64,000 bases of DNA from contig JAGWXD010000010.1 of assembly GCA_018970085.1 (NCBI GenBank), positions 1 through 64,000 on the forward strand, written 5' to 3'. The notes below the pieces were generated by a model, which did not search any database, was not told the DNA's origin, and saw nothing but the letters and a program-made list of their open reading frames with translations. Position numbers and translations under genes: made by a program. Below are positions 27,603 through 38,082 of the stretch, piece by piece. The DNA comes from Cyanobacteria bacterium REEB459. Lineage in GTDB: Bacteria; Cyanobacteriota; Cyanobacteriia; Phormidesmidales; Phormidesmidaceae. Numbering within the stretch: position 1 is the first letter of the stretch; every line of letters starts with the position of its first letter.

Positions 27603-29141
27603 ATGGCTAGCTCAGGCATGGTTTATATTGTCGGGGCCGGTCCCGGCGGTCTAGATAGCCTTACCTGTCGGGCTCGAGAGCTGCTGCAACAAGCGGAGGC
27701 GGTGGTCTACGACGCCCTGGTAGACCACCGCCTTTTGGATCTGCTCTCCCCCAGGTGTGAAACCTTTGCCATGGGTAAGCGGGGTGGTCAGCCCAGTCTT
27801 TGCCAGGCAGACATCAATCAATTGCTGGTAGATCTCTGCCAGCAGAACCGGCGGGTGGTGCGGCTAAAAAGCGGAGATCCCTTTATCTTTGGTCGAGTTG
27901 GCTCAGAGTTACAGGCTCTTCAGCAAGCTAACTGTTACTTCGAAGTGGTACCAGGCCTGTCCACTGCCCTGGCGGCTCCCCTGCTAGCCGGTATTCCCCT
28001 CACCGATCCGGTGTGGAGTCATGGGTTTGCCGTAGTCAGTGCCCATGATCCCGACCTGCTGGATTGGGAGGGGCTGGCTCGCATACCAACCTTGGTGGTG
28101 CTAATGGGGGCTCAGCATCTCGATGATATCGGGCGGCGACTCCATACCCACGGCTGTCGGGGAGATCTACCTGTCGCCATTATTCGCTGGGCCGCTCAGG
28201 CTCACCAACAGATCTGGGAAGGGAGTCTGTTGAGTATTGGCCGGGTAGTTAAGGGGGAGGAACTGGCCCCCTGTGTGATGGTGTTTGGCGAGGTGGTTAA
28301 GTTACGCCACTATCTTAGGGCTACCGCTACTGCGGCGATCGCTGCGACGCTTCCCCTGGCGGGCAAAACAGTTCTAATCACCCGATCGCAGGATCAAGCC
28401 AGTCCCTTCGCTCAACTTCTTCAAGCCCAGGGAGCCCGAGTTCTGGAATTACCGGCTTTAGAGATTGGTCCGCCCTCTGATTGGCAGCCCTTAGACCAGG
28501 CGATCGCTGGCCTCGAGCACTTCCACTGGCTGATTCTCACCTCCGCCAATGGCGTCACCAGTTTTTTAGACCGACTCCTGAGTCAGGGCAAAGACCTACG
28601 AGCGCTGGCCAGCCTTAAAATTGCGGTGGTAGGCCGCAAAACCGCCGCTGTTTTGAAGCAGCGCGGTCTGCAGGCAGACTTTATTCCCCCTGATTTTATT
28701 GCCGATGCGCTGATAGATCGGTTTCCCCCGCCCCTGATTGGGCAGCAGCTGTTGTTTCCTCGCGTAGAAAGTGGAGGCCGGGATTTACTGGTCCAGGGTT
28801 TGGCTGCCCGGGGAGCCAGGGTTATAGAGGTGGCCGCCTACGAATCTAGATGCCCGGCCGGGATCGATAGGGTGGCCCTGGCTGCCCTGGAGAATCATCA
28901 GGTGGATGTGGTTACCTTTGCTAGCTCTAAAACCGTTACCCACACCAGCCAGATGCTGGCCCAGGCGGTTGGCCCCGATTGGCTGGAGCTGTTCAGGGGA
29001 GTGGCGATCGCAGCTATTGGCCCCCAAACTGCCGCCACCTGTCGCCAGGTGCTGGGGCGGGTTGACCTTGAGCCTCTTGAGTATACCCTTGATGCCCTCA
29101 CCGGAGCGATTGTGGCATGGGCCAACGCATCATTGGGTTAA
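27603..29141 (+). CDS. cobA-hemD: Fused uroporphyrinogen-III C-methyltransferase / uroporphyrinogen-III synthase
   Basis: About 512 aa with two enzymes of tetrapyrrole synthesis. The N-terminal half is the SAM-dependent methyltransferase leading to siroheme and cobalamin: VGAGPGGLDSLT at the start, VVYDALVDHRLL, SGDPFIFGRVGSE and VVPGLSTALAAPLLAGIPLTDP. The C-terminal half, from about residue 262 (AGKTVLITRSQDQASPFAQ), is HemD, which closes the linear tetrapyrrole to uroporphyrinogen III; ILTSANGV is its conserved loop. Possible starts are TTG 27561, ATG 27603 and ATG 27618. The gene overlaps coaE by 25 bp. Confidence 0.93.
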   Translation: MASSGMVYIVGAGPGGLDSLTCRARELLQQAEAVVYDALVDHRLLDLLSPRCETFAMGKRGGQPSLCQADINQLLVDLCQQNRRVVRLKSGDPFIFGRVGSELQALQQANCYFEVVPGLSTALAAPLLAGIPLTDPVWSHGFAVVSAHDPDLLDWEGLARIPTLVVLMGAQHLDDIGRRLHTHGCRGDLPVAIIRWAAQAHQQIWEGSLLSIGRVVKGEELAPCVMVFGEVVKLRHYLRATATAAIAATLPLAGKTVLITRSQDQASPFAQLLQAQGARVLELPALEIGPPSDWQPLDQAIAGLEHFHWLILTSANGVTSFLDRLLSQGKDLRALASLKIAVVGRKTAAVLKQRGLQADFIPPDFIADALIDRFPPPLIGQQLLFPRVESGGRDLLVQGLAARGARVIEVAAYESRCPAGIDRVALAALENHQVDVVTFASSKTVTHTSQMLAQAVGPDWLELFRGVAIAAIGPQTAATCRQVLGRVDLEPLEYTLDALTGAIVAWANASLG

Positions 29142-29713
29142 CCGGTGGTATTGCTACCGGCAAGTCTACGGTGGCCGACTACCTGCAGCAGCACCATGGT
29201 CTGCCAGTGCTAGATGCAGATCGCTATGCCCGCCAGGCGGTAGAGCCTGGCTCACCTGTACTATCGGCTATTCTAGACCGCTACGGCAAATCTATGGAAC
29301 TGGCGGATGGTCAGCTGAATCGCCCTAAATTGGGCGAGATTATCTTTAAAGACACTAGCGAGAGACGCTGGTTAGAACACCAGATCCATCCCCAGGTGCG
29401 CCGTTACCTGACTGCAGCCATGGCCGCCCTGGACCAGGCGGGTACCGTAGTGCAGGTGATTCCCCTGCTATTTGAGGCCGGGTTCACCGACCAGGTGACA
29501 GAAATTTGGGTGGTGACCTGTACCCCCCAACAGCAGCGCCAGCGGCTAATTGCCCGTAATCAGTTAACCAGGGCCCAGGCCCAGGCCCGGATCGATAGTC
29601 AAATGCCCCTGGCCGCTAAGGTAGCCCGGGCCGATGTGGTGCTGGATAACTCCCGCCCGCCCTCAGCCCTGTGGGTCCAGATTGATCAGGCTTTGCAGCA
29701 CCCCCGCCAGTGA
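29117..29713 (+). CDS. coaE: Dephospho-CoA kinase
   Basis: Last enzyme of coenzyme A synthesis, phosphorylating the 3'-hydroxyl of dephospho-CoA. The 198-aa protein has the P-loop GLTGGIATGKSTVADYL near residues 5-21, the substrate-site LDADRYARQAVEPGS, the CoA-domain HPQVRRYL, and VIPLLFEAGFTDQV near 114. The length is normal. It starts inside the end of cobA-hemD (25-bp overlap), suggesting coupled translation, and its 3' end overlaps the convergent methyltransferase-like gene by 51 bp. Confidence 0.96.
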   Translation: MGQRIIGLTGGIATGKSTVADYLQQHHGLPVLDADRYARQAVEPGSPVLSAILDRYGKSMELADGQLNRPKLGEIIFKDTSERRWLEHQIHPQVRRYLTAAMAALDQAGTVVQVIPLLFEAGFTDQVTEIWVVTCTPQQQRQRLIARNQLTRAQAQARIDSQMPLAAKVARADVVLDNSRPPSALWVQIDQALQHPRQ

Positions 29714-32104
29714 GTCCTGGCTAGGGGCGCTAGTCCGGCGGTTGTAAGCATGATAGACCGAGTGATCACTCTGACCCTGATGCTGTAGCCAGAGCAAACA
29801 CACCTGGGTGCGTAGCGGCATCTCTGGCCAGATGCCCTGATGGTTAGATAGATCTACCACCCGGCCCAGGCTAGTTGTGCGGCTTAACCACTTCACCAGC
29901 CCAGCGGCGTTGGCCTGGGTCCAAAAGGGGTCGCTCACCAGGCCACACCGACCGCCTGGTCGTAGCAGTGCCAGGCTGCGCTGAATAAATAGTCGCGACC
30001 AATACATCCGACCGACTCCCCCCTGGCTAGCCGGGGAATAACCATCGGATTTGCGAAAATACTGACTTTGCCAGGAAAACTGGCTGCTGTAGTCTTGCCA
30101 TGCCCGAGTCAGCTCGGGGTCCAGCGCTAGGGCCGGTTGGGGATGGCTAAGCCAGCTGGCGGTGGATTGGGATACATGCTCCCCCGAGTCTCGGTGGTAA
30201 TTAACAAACCCGCGATCGGTGGGTTGTACCGCACCGCCGGGAACATGGCTCAGCACAATATCAAAGCCGCCCCCTTCCGTCAGTAAACTATGGAAGAAGA
30301 AACCCCAGTGGAAAGGGTTAACCGCAGTAACTGCGGCTAGGTCCAGGGGACTGCGGCGATACCCCCCGGTCTGATGCTGGCGATAAAGGCGAATCCCCAG
30401 TTGCTGGCTGACTTCTTGCCAGAGTACCTGGGTTAAGCGGGCCTGGGCCGTTTGGTTGACTTCCTCCAGACCGGCGCGTAAGAAAGCTGCCTGGGCATAA
30501 TCCGGCACCCTGCCGGTCTCCGCCAGCAGCTGGGTCTGGCTACGGTAGTGCTCTAAGCGCACCTGACGCTCCGCCAGAATCCTCTGGTAGGTTTGGGCCA
30601 ACAGCGGTTGAATCAGATTACCCTGGACAACCTCCTGTGTGGCGGCTGTGCTGCCCCGCCGGGTGCCAACTTGATCATAGCGTTGGGAGTTAACCTGTAC
30701 TAGTCCGATCAGGGCATTACCCTCTAGCACCGTCAGGCTCAAGTCGGGAAAACTGGCCAGATCGGCACCGCTGGTACTGTAGTCTAAACCCAGTAAAAAT
30801 CCCTGTAGGCGAGCTAGTTCTAAGGCCGGAGCCCAGGTATCTAGGCCATAGATCGCCTGACTGGCAAGGTGACTGTAGACGGCCACAGCCTTGCCACTGG
30901 CGGCGGGTTGGGCCCAACTGGGGAGGACTGCCCCCGATTCCAGGCTGGCAATGGCGGCCAGGGTTTGGGCCAGATAAACCATTTCCTCCAGACTGTGGCG
31001 CAGGTATAGTCCTGAGCCACAGGCCGGGTCTAGAAGACGTAGTGTTCCCAGTTCCCCCAGTAGCAGAGCGGCCCGATCAGGGGTCAACTCCATCAATAGT
31101 TGGGCAACACTGCTGTAGAGCTGACCGGTCAATCGATGGGCCTGGTCTAGCAGGGTGGCATGGATGGTGCGATCGCAAAGGCACCACCAGATCGGTTCCG
31201 GAGTCACCATCGGGTTCCCGGTGTGGCTGTTGACCACCTGCTCCAATAGCATGGGGAGGCTTTCCACCAGGCTGGGGAGGGGATTGATCAAGGCTTCCCC
31301 CAGCCAGTCCAGGGCCGGTTCAAAGGCCCTATCGGCAATGGGCCGCTGCCCCCAGGCGCGATCTAGAGCCGTGGCATGAAAGGGACCGTTGGGAATAAAG
31401 GGTAAGGAGCCCAGGCGCTGCTGGAGAGTCGCAGACCGTTCCTCCAGGGGTAGGGCTAATGCTTGCTGGCAAAGGGGCTGAAGCCGATCTAGAAAAAAGC
31501 GATCGCGACCCAGTTGCTGGCTTTGACCAAAGTGATTATGTAAATACCACTCATCCCCGGCTAGTAAGCCCCGCTGCTGAAGAACGGCCAGGGCAATCAA
31601 GCGGGTCAATAACACCAGGGCATAGTGACGGCGTTGGCTGCTCTGGGGTAGGGCGTCTAGGGCCAGGGTCAGGGCCTGCCAGCTGCTATGGAAGCCCTGA
31701 ATCTGGGCTAGATCAGGCGGATAGGCCGAGGTTGTCAGGTAGGCTCCTACATGGTCTAGTGGCGGTTGGTTAGGCCGGGCCAATCGGCTCAGCCGCCGGG
31801 CCCAGACCGGGTCTGCTAAACCCTTAATACTCACCCGCCAGCGCCAGGGAATTGGGGTTGCCTGGGTGGCGGGCCAGCGCCAGAGGGCCCGCTGGCCGTC
31901 CTGGCTACAGGCAATGGTCAGGTCCGCCGGAGGCAGATCAGCAACTAGGGTCGACCAGGTGATCGCCCCTACCGGCCAGGTTTCGATCACCTGCACTGCT
32001 GACCCCGGGTCACTTGTCAGGGGCCAGCCCAGGTCTTGATACCATAAAGTCTGGAACTCAAATCGCTCCAGCCGCTGCTGAATTTGCTCTACACTCAGCC
32101 CCAT
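29663..32104 (-). CDS. Large N6-DNA-methyltransferase-like protein with degenerate catalytic motif
   Basis: 813-aa protein related to Eco57I-type/type IIG adenine methyltransferases. The SAM-binding motif I is intact (LLDPACGSGLYLRHSLEEM, near residues 358-376). The matching catalytic motif IV should read like FDIVIGNPPY, but here it is FDIVLSHVPGG near 612, so the Asn and the aromatic residue are missing. Downstream sequence LRPGGRCGLVSDPFWTQA is typical of the fold. I saw no clear nuclease motif at the N-terminus. The gene is intact and long, so a retained non-catalytic or repurposed role is more likely than decay. It ends within coaE. Confidence 0.8.
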   Translation of the reverse strand: MGLSVEQIQQRLERFEFQTLWYQDLGWPLTSDPGSAVQVIETWPVGAITWSTLVADLPPADLTIACSQDGQRALWRWPATQATPIPWRWRVSIKGLADPVWARRLSRLARPNQPPLDHVGAYLTTSAYPPDLAQIQGFHSSWQALTLALDALPQSSQRRHYALVLLTRLIALAVLQQRGLLAGDEWYLHNHFGQSQQLGRDRFFLDRLQPLCQQALALPLEERSATLQQRLGSLPFIPNGPFHATALDRAWGQRPIADRAFEPALDWLGEALINPLPSLVESLPMLLEQVVNSHTGNPMVTPEPIWWCLCDRTIHATLLDQAHRLTGQLYSSVAQLLMELTPDRAALLLGELGTLRLLDPACGSGLYLRHSLEEMVYLAQTLAAIASLESGAVLPSWAQPAASGKAVAVYSHLASQAIYGLDTWAPALELARLQGFLLGLDYSTSGADLASFPDLSLTVLEGNALIGLVQVNSQRYDQVGTRRGSTAATQEVVQGNLIQPLLAQTYQRILAERQVRLEHYRSQTQLLAETGRVPDYAQAAFLRAGLEEVNQTAQARLTQVLWQEVSQQLGIRLYRQHQTGGYRRSPLDLAAVTAVNPFHWGFFFHSLLTEGGGFDIVLSHVPGGAVQPTDRGFVNYHRDSGEHVSQSTASWLSHPQPALALDPELTRAWQDYSSQFSWQSQYFRKSDGYSPASQGGVGRMYWSRLFIQRSLALLRPGGRCGLVSDPFWTQANAAGLVKWLSRTTSLGRVVDLSNHQGIWPEMPLRTQVCLLWLQHQGQSDHSVYHAYNRRTSAPSQDSLAGVLQSLINLDPQG

Positions 32105-32110
32105 GGCCGT

Positions 32111-32560
32111 CTAGGGAGAGGAGGACTGATGGGTGAGGGCATAGTCGCGAAAGCGATTCAGGTCCTCCTGTAGGGTAGATTCCACCAGCCGACCCAGAAA
32201 TAAGCCATCCATCCACCGAATAACGGCGGGGACTGAGTAGGAGATGGTGAGTTTCACCGTTGAACTACCATTTTTGTGATCGTAAAACCGAATCGCACCC
32301 CGGTTGGGAAGGCCGTCAATGGCTTCCCATTGAATAATCTGGTTAGGAATCAGATTGGTAATTCGCGATCGCCAGGTAAACTCCAGTCCCCGAGAAGCCA
32401 ATTTCCACTCGGAGATATCTGGATCCTCGGGCAGCACCTGTACTGAGTCAATCCACTTCATCCACCGGGGCATTTGTTCCAAATCCGACCACAACTGCCA
32501 CGAGGTTTCCACCGGCACCTCAACGTCCACCAATACACTATGGTCCAGCCAGTCGCTCAT
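32111..32560 (-). CDS. SRPBCC family protein (cyclase/dehydrase-like)
   Basis: 149 aa from ATG 32560 (MSDWLDHSVLVDVEVPVE); the frame extends 8 residues further upstream but without conservation. The pattern VPVETSWQLWSDLEQMPRWM, followed by EWKLASRGLEFTWRSRI and a C-terminal amphipathic helix (VESTLQEDLNRFRDYAL), is that of the polyketide cyclase/dehydrase branch of SRPBCC proteins, which bind hydrophobic ligands. The ligand is unknown. It lies 7 bp upstream of the methyltransferase-like gene on the same strand, so the two are probably cotranscribed. Confidence 0.87.
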   Translation of the reverse strand: MSDWLDHSVLVDVEVPVETSWQLWSDLEQMPRWMKWIDSVQVLPEDPDISEWKLASRGLEFTWRSRITNLIPNQIIQWEAIDGLPNRGAIRFYDHKNGSSTVKLTISYSVPAVIRWMDGLFLGRLVESTLQEDLNRFRDYALTHQSSSP

Positions 32561-32716
32561 GGATTCACCTCTGCCAACAGCCAACTCTTAGGGGATTCCT
32601 ACAGAATACATGGGTTATCCCAGGCCGGGGGAGCACCCCCTTAGGTTTGCCCTGGTTGGGGCCAGGGATATGGACCAGGGCCAGCGGTGACTAACCTGCG
32701 ACCTAAGATCTCAAGA

Positions 32717-32741
32717 GGGCTGCCCCGATTCGGGGCAGCCC
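32717..32741 (-). terminator. Strong hairpin downstream of groEL
   Basis: GGGCTGCCCCG and CGGGGCAGCCC are perfect inverted copies around ATT, an 11-bp GC-rich stem 29 bp beyond the groEL stop. No T-run follows on the minus strand, so it may act as an RNA-stabilising 3' end or an imperfect terminator. Confidence 0.55.
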
Positions 32742-32769
32742 AAGGAACGTATTTACCTAACCCGGAGGT

Positions 32770-34485
<1,716 letters not shown>

Positions 34486-34559
34486 TTAAATCCCCATCGA
34501 CGGTCAAAAATTCTGCAATTGTTAGGTTAGCAGTGGGTTAAGACTCTAACCCCAGGCCA

Positions 34560-34871
34560 TTAACCTAAAACCGCCAGAATATCCTTTTCTGAAAGCAGCA
34601 CAAATTCATCGCCAGCCACTTTCACCTCGGTACCTGCGTACTTAGAATAGAGCACCTTATCGCCAACCTTAACCTCGACGGGCTGACGGGTACCCTTATC
34701 ATCAACCTTGCCGGGGCCAACAGCGGTAATTTCTCCCACCTGGGGCTTCTCTTTGGCGGTATCAGGTAAGAGAATACCGCCAGCGGTAGTTTCTTCAGAG
34801 GCACTGACTTTAATCAAAACCCGATCCGCTAGGGGCTTAAGGCTGGCTGCCGCCAGGGTGATAGCTGCCAT
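34560..34871 (-). CDS. groS: Co-chaperonin GroES
   Basis: 103-aa lid of the GroEL chamber. Recognised by [27 protein letters not shown] at the N-terminus (mobile loop near 20-36), then [27 protein letters not shown] and the C-terminal [16 protein letters not shown] 34871 is 97 bp from the inner edge of the CIRCE element. First gene of the groESL operon. Confidence 0.98.
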   Translation of the reverse strand: MAAITLAAASLKPLADRVLIKVSASEETTAGGILLPDTAKEKPQVGEITAVGPGKVDDKGTRQPVEVKVGDKVLYSKYAGTEVKVAGDEFVLLSEKDILAVLG

Positions 34872-34967
34872 ACAAGTTCTCCAAATAGTATTGCGATTTT
34901 CTCAGGAGCCGGGACCAACGGTAGACCCAAGTCGATTAAACCCCAGTCCAGGGCAGATAAGGGACCA

Positions 34968-34994
34968 TTAGCACTCTCGCACTCCGAGTGCTAA
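34968..34994. promoter_or_regulatory. CIRCE element (HrcA operator) of groESL
   Basis: TTAGCACTC (34968-34976) and GAGTGCTAA (34986-34994) are separated by 9 nt, an exact match to the CIRCE consensus bound by the heat-shock repressor HrcA. It lies upstream of groES and overlaps the predicted -10 box. Confidence 0.97.
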
Positions 34995-35021
34995 TCTACG
35001 CCAGGCCAGGGGCTATAGCAA
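34993..35021 (-). promoter_or_regulatory. Predicted sigma-70-type promoter of groESL
   Basis: Read on the minus strand, TTGCTA (35016-35021) and TAGATT (34993-34998) are 17 bp apart, each matching its consensus at four of six positions. The -10 box touches the CIRCE element, so HrcA binding would block polymerase. Confidence 0.55.
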
Positions 35022-35103
35022 CTAATATGCGGTACGGGTTCCCGAACTGGAGTTACAGCCGCTGGAGTGCTGCTCTGGCCCAGGGAGGGATTGAAGCCAG
35101 CCT

Positions 35104-35925
35104 TTAATCTACTGAAGAGTTGGCCAGCTTTACCTTTTTGGCCAGTCTAAGCGACTGCAAGAGGCGAATCGTCATCCAGGTCAGGTCCACTTCCCACCAC
35201 TTAAGACCATGGCGAGCCGAGTACTGAAAGGCATGGTGATTGTTGTGCCAGCCTTCGCCGTAGGTTAACAAGGCTACCCACCAGCAATTAACAGACCTAT
35301 CGTCGGTTTGGTAGGTACGGTAGCCAAATTTATGGGTCGCACTATTAACCAGCCAGGTGCAGTGATAGACAGCGACCATGCGCACAAAAATTCCCCAGAG
35401 GACAAAAGACCACCCCCCCAGGGTGTAAAGTAGCACTCCGAGCAAAATTTGCAGCACCAGAAAATATTTTTCAAAAAAAAGATAAACTGGATCAGTGGCA
35501 ATATCTCGGGTAAATCGACTAATGTCTTGCTTGGCAGGAACCTCACGCAACATCCACTCCATATGGCTCCACCAAAACCCCTTGTTAGAGTCGTGATGAT
35601 CGTTGCTCTGGTCTGAATAAGCATGGTGATGGCGATGGAGCCCCACCCACATAATCGGGCCGTGCTGACAAGCCAGGGCACCACAAAACACGAAGAAGTA
35701 CTCTAGCCATTTGGGTACTTGAAAACTGCGGTGAGAAATCAGCCGATGCCATCCTAGGGTAATGCCCAGACAACCTGTTACCCAGTGCAGCAGCAGGGCA
35801 ACCCCAACCGCAGTCCAGGAAAAGTTGCCAGGCAAGAAGGCTAACACAGCCATCCCATGGACTGCAGCCATAAATAATAGAGTGACCCAGTCGAGGGGAA
35901 GACGATTAGAGGTTGTAGCTGTCAT
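35104..35925 (-). CDS. desC: Acyl-lipid delta-9 fatty acid desaturase
   Basis: 273-aa integral membrane di-iron desaturase that introduces the first double bond into lipid-bound acyl chains, important for membrane fluidity in the cold. The three histidine boxes are complete: HRLISHRSF (near 60), HRHHHAYSD (near 97) and HNNHHAFQYSARHG (near 228). Hydrophobic helices lie between them (FMAAVHGMAVLAFLPG at the start). The length is typical of the delta-9 group. ATG 35925 is the start; the gene is transcribed away from the methionine gamma-lyase-like gene. Confidence 0.93.
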   Translation of the reverse strand: MTATTSNRLPLDWVTLLFMAAVHGMAVLAFLPGNFSWTAVGVALLLHWVTGCLGITLGWHRLISHRSFQVPKWLEYFFVFCGALACQHGPIMWVGLHRHHHAYSDQSNDHHDSNKGFWWSHMEWMLREVPAKQDISRFTRDIATDPVYLFFEKYFLVLQILLGVLLYTLGGWSFVLWGIFVRMVAVYHCTWLVNSATHKFGYRTYQTDDRSVNCWWVALLTYGEGWHNNHHAFQYSARHGLKWWEVDLTWMTIRLLQSLRLAKKVKLANSSVD

Positions 35926-36046
35926 GAAAAAGTCTCAGAGTTTTTGGACATTTAAATTTCGTTAGTCAAGCAAAATCAATTTGAGGGACAATAGGCTCCC
36001 TCCTGCTTCAAGGAGCCTGCACCTTAGTGGGTTATTACCTAGGATA

Positions 36047-37276
36047 ATGCCGTTAGAGCCCTCTTTGTTACAAATTCTTTACGCAATTGACGCCCAGGTC
36101 AAGCATAACCTTGAACGGGTACTAGAGGCTTTTCGCCAGCATCGAGTCGGCAGTCATCATTTCACCAGTGTATCGGGCTACGGCCATGATGACCTGGGCC
36201 GCGATACCCTGGATCGGGTGTTTGCCGACATTATGCAGGCAGAAGCTGCCCTGGTGCGATCTCAGTTTGTCTCGGGAACCCATGCTATTGCCTGTGCCCT
36301 CTACGGGGTTCTCCGACCGGGGGATGAATGTCTGGCGGTAGCTGGGGCTCCCTACGATACCCTGGAGGAGGTAATTGGTCTACGATCAACGGGGCAGGGA
36401 TCTTTAGCAGAGTTTGGCATTTCCTATCGCGAGTTACCGTTAACCACCGCCGCCACCATCGATTGGGAAGCTCTAGCCACCGCTGTCAAGCCTGACACTC
36501 GCCTAGTGCATATTCAACGCTCCTGCGGCTATAGCTGGCGATCTACCCTCACCATAGCTGAAATCGAACGCATTGTGACCATCGTCAAGGGGCAGAATCC
36601 CCACCTGGTCTGTTTTGTCGACAACTGCTACGGAGAGTTTCTAGAAAATCGAGAACCCACCGCCGTAGGTGTTGACCTAATGGCTGGATCCCTGATTAAA
36701 AATCCTGGTGGCACCCTGGCCCCTACCGGCGGATACGTAGCCGGTCGCGCCGATCTGGTAGAAGCAGCGGCCTGCCGCCTGACCGCCCCTGGCATTGGTT
36801 CTAGCGGTGGTTCAAGCCTGAACCTCAACCGGCTTCTCTATCAGGGGCTGTTTCTGGCGCCCCAGATGGTGGGCGAAGCCATGAAGGGTAACTACCTGCT
36901 GGCCACCACCTTTGCTGGCCTGGGTTATGCCGTTAACCCAGGCCCCGAGGCTACCCAGCGGGATGTCATTCAAGCCATTGAGCTGGGCTCTCCCGAGAAA
37001 CTGGTAGCCTTCTGTCGAGCCGTACAACGGCAGTCTCCCATTGATGCCTATGTTGACCCGGTGCCGGCGGTCACACCCGGCTATGATTGCCCCTTAATCA
37101 TGGCGGGTGGCACCTTTATCGAAGGCAGCACTTCAGAACTATCGGCGGATGGACCACTGCGGCAACCCTACAGGGTGTACTGTCAGGGCGGCACCCATTG
37201 GAGTCATATGGCTCTGGTGGCCGAGGCCGCCGCCCGGGCGGTCGGGGCTGCTACAACCGTCCTGCCCCCGGGGTAA
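36047..37276 (+). CDS. Methionine gamma-lyase family protein (YnbB / aluminium-resistance-like)
   Basis: 409-aa PLP enzyme of the Cys/Met metabolism fold, from ATG 36047 ([15 protein letters not shown]) with AGGA just upstream. Conserved features are [49 protein letters not shown] and the PLP-lysine segment [20 protein letters not shown]. The family is often annotated as aluminium resistance protein, but its true reaction is not well established. hisG starts one or a few dozen bases after its stop codon, so the two are probably cotranscribed. Confidence 0.9.
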   Translation: MPLEPSLLQILYAIDAQVKHNLERVLEAFRQHRVGSHHFTSVSGYGHDDLGRDTLDRVFADIMQAEAALVRSQFVSGTHAIACALYGVLRPGDECLAVAGAPYDTLEEVIGLRSTGQGSLAEFGISYRELPLTTAATIDWEALATAVKPDTRLVHIQRSCGYSWRSTLTIAEIERIVTIVKGQNPHLVCFVDNCYGEFLENREPTAVGVDLMAGSLIKNPGGTLAPTGGYVAGRADLVEAAACRLTAPGIGSSGGSSLNLNRLLYQGLFLAPQMVGEAMKGNYLLATTFAGLGYAVNPGPEATQRDVIQAIELGSPEKLVAFCRAVQRQSPIDAYVDPVPAVTPGYDCPLIMAGGTFIEGSTSELSADGPLRQPYRVYCQGGTHWSHMALVAEAAARAVGAATTVLPPG

Positions 37277-37307
37277 GATGGCGAAGGTTATCCTAATTTC
37301 CACTACC

Positions 37308-38006
37308 ATGCTTACTATTGCCCTACCCAAGGGAGCCCTGCTAGAAGACAGTATTCGTCTGTTGCGATCGGTGGGTCTTGATTTCAGCCTATTTTTAGAT
37401 AAAACCAATCGCCAGCTCCAAATTGCCGACCCCACCGGCCAAGCTCAAGCCCTACTGGTACGGGCTCAAGATGTCCCGGTCTACGTGGAATATGGGCAGG
37501 CTCAGATCGGTATTGTGGGTTACGATGTGCTGCGGGAAAAGCAACCAGGGGTTGCCCACCTGATTGATCTGGGTTTTGGGGGCTGTCGGCTATCGGTAGC
37601 GGTAAAAACTACCAGCCCCTATCGCTCCGCCCTGGACCTGCCGGCCCATAGTCGGGTGGCCTCTAAATTTATTCATTGCGCCCGCCAGTTCTTCGAAGAC
37701 CTGGATTTACCTGTGGAGATCGTGCCCCTTTACGGCTCGGTGGAACTGGGTCCCATTACCGGCATGTCTGAGGCGATTGTCGATCTGGTTTCGACGGGCA
37801 AAACCCTCCAGGAAAATCACCTCATGGAGTTGGAGGTGCTTTTCTACAGCACAGCACGGTTGGTCGCTCATCCCCTCAGCTATCGGGTGAATGCCGCCGG
37901 CTTAAAAGGCTGGATTGATCGAATTGAAACCTGGGTTAATTCAGGGGCTATAGCCCCGAACCCGACCCCAGGGCTCCAGGGAAAAAACAGTACACCTGCT
38001 CATTAA
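37308..38006 (+). CDS. hisG: ATP phosphoribosyltransferase, short form (HisG)
   Basis: First enzyme of histidine synthesis, joining ATP and PRPP. The short form (232 aa here) needs the regulatory subunit HisZ, which is not in the window. [18 protein letters not shown] opens the protein, followed by [21 protein letters not shown], then KYI-type segment [13 protein letters not shown] and the PRPP loop [19 protein letters not shown] 37278 would add ten residues ([10 protein letters not shown]) and is also plausible; the longer open frame back to 37107 overlaps the previous gene and is not real. Confidence 0.95.
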   Translation: MLTIALPKGALLEDSIRLLRSVGLDFSLFLDKTNRQLQIADPTGQAQALLVRAQDVPVYVEYGQAQIGIVGYDVLREKQPGVAHLIDLGFGGCRLSVAVKTTSPYRSALDLPAHSRVASKFIHCARQFFEDLDLPVEIVPLYGSVELGPITGMSEAIVDLVSTGKTLQENHLMELEVLFYSTARLVAHPLSYRVNAAGLKGWIDRIETWVNSGAIAPNPTPGLQGKNSTPAH

Positions 38007-38020
38007 TACAGGTTATGGAA

Positions 38021-38037
38021 TAGCGTTAAAAACGCTA
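38021..38037. repeat. Inverted repeat after hisG
   Basis: TAGCGTT-AAA-AACGCTA is a perfect 7-bp dyad 15 bp after the hisG stop. It lacks a T-run on the plus strand. It may slow transcription out of hisG or serve as an operator for the small RNA promoter that follows. Confidence 0.45.
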
Positions 38038-38067
38038 AAGATTATATTTAGAAAGTTCTGTACTTCT

Positions 38068-38076
38068 TGTTACAAT
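38068..38076 (+). promoter_or_regulatory. Extended -10 promoter of the putative small RNA
   Basis: TACAAT at 38071-38076 is preceded by TGT, the extended -10 signature. No good -35 is seen at 17 bp. It would start transcription near 38083, just before the first hairpin of the putative RNA. Confidence 0.5.
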
Positions 38077-38082
38077 ATTTGA

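Noticed and set aside
37107-37307. 67-codon extension of hisG into the preceding gene
   Set aside because: It overlaps the end of the methionine gamma-lyase-like gene; the HisG family starts at the ALPKGALL segment.
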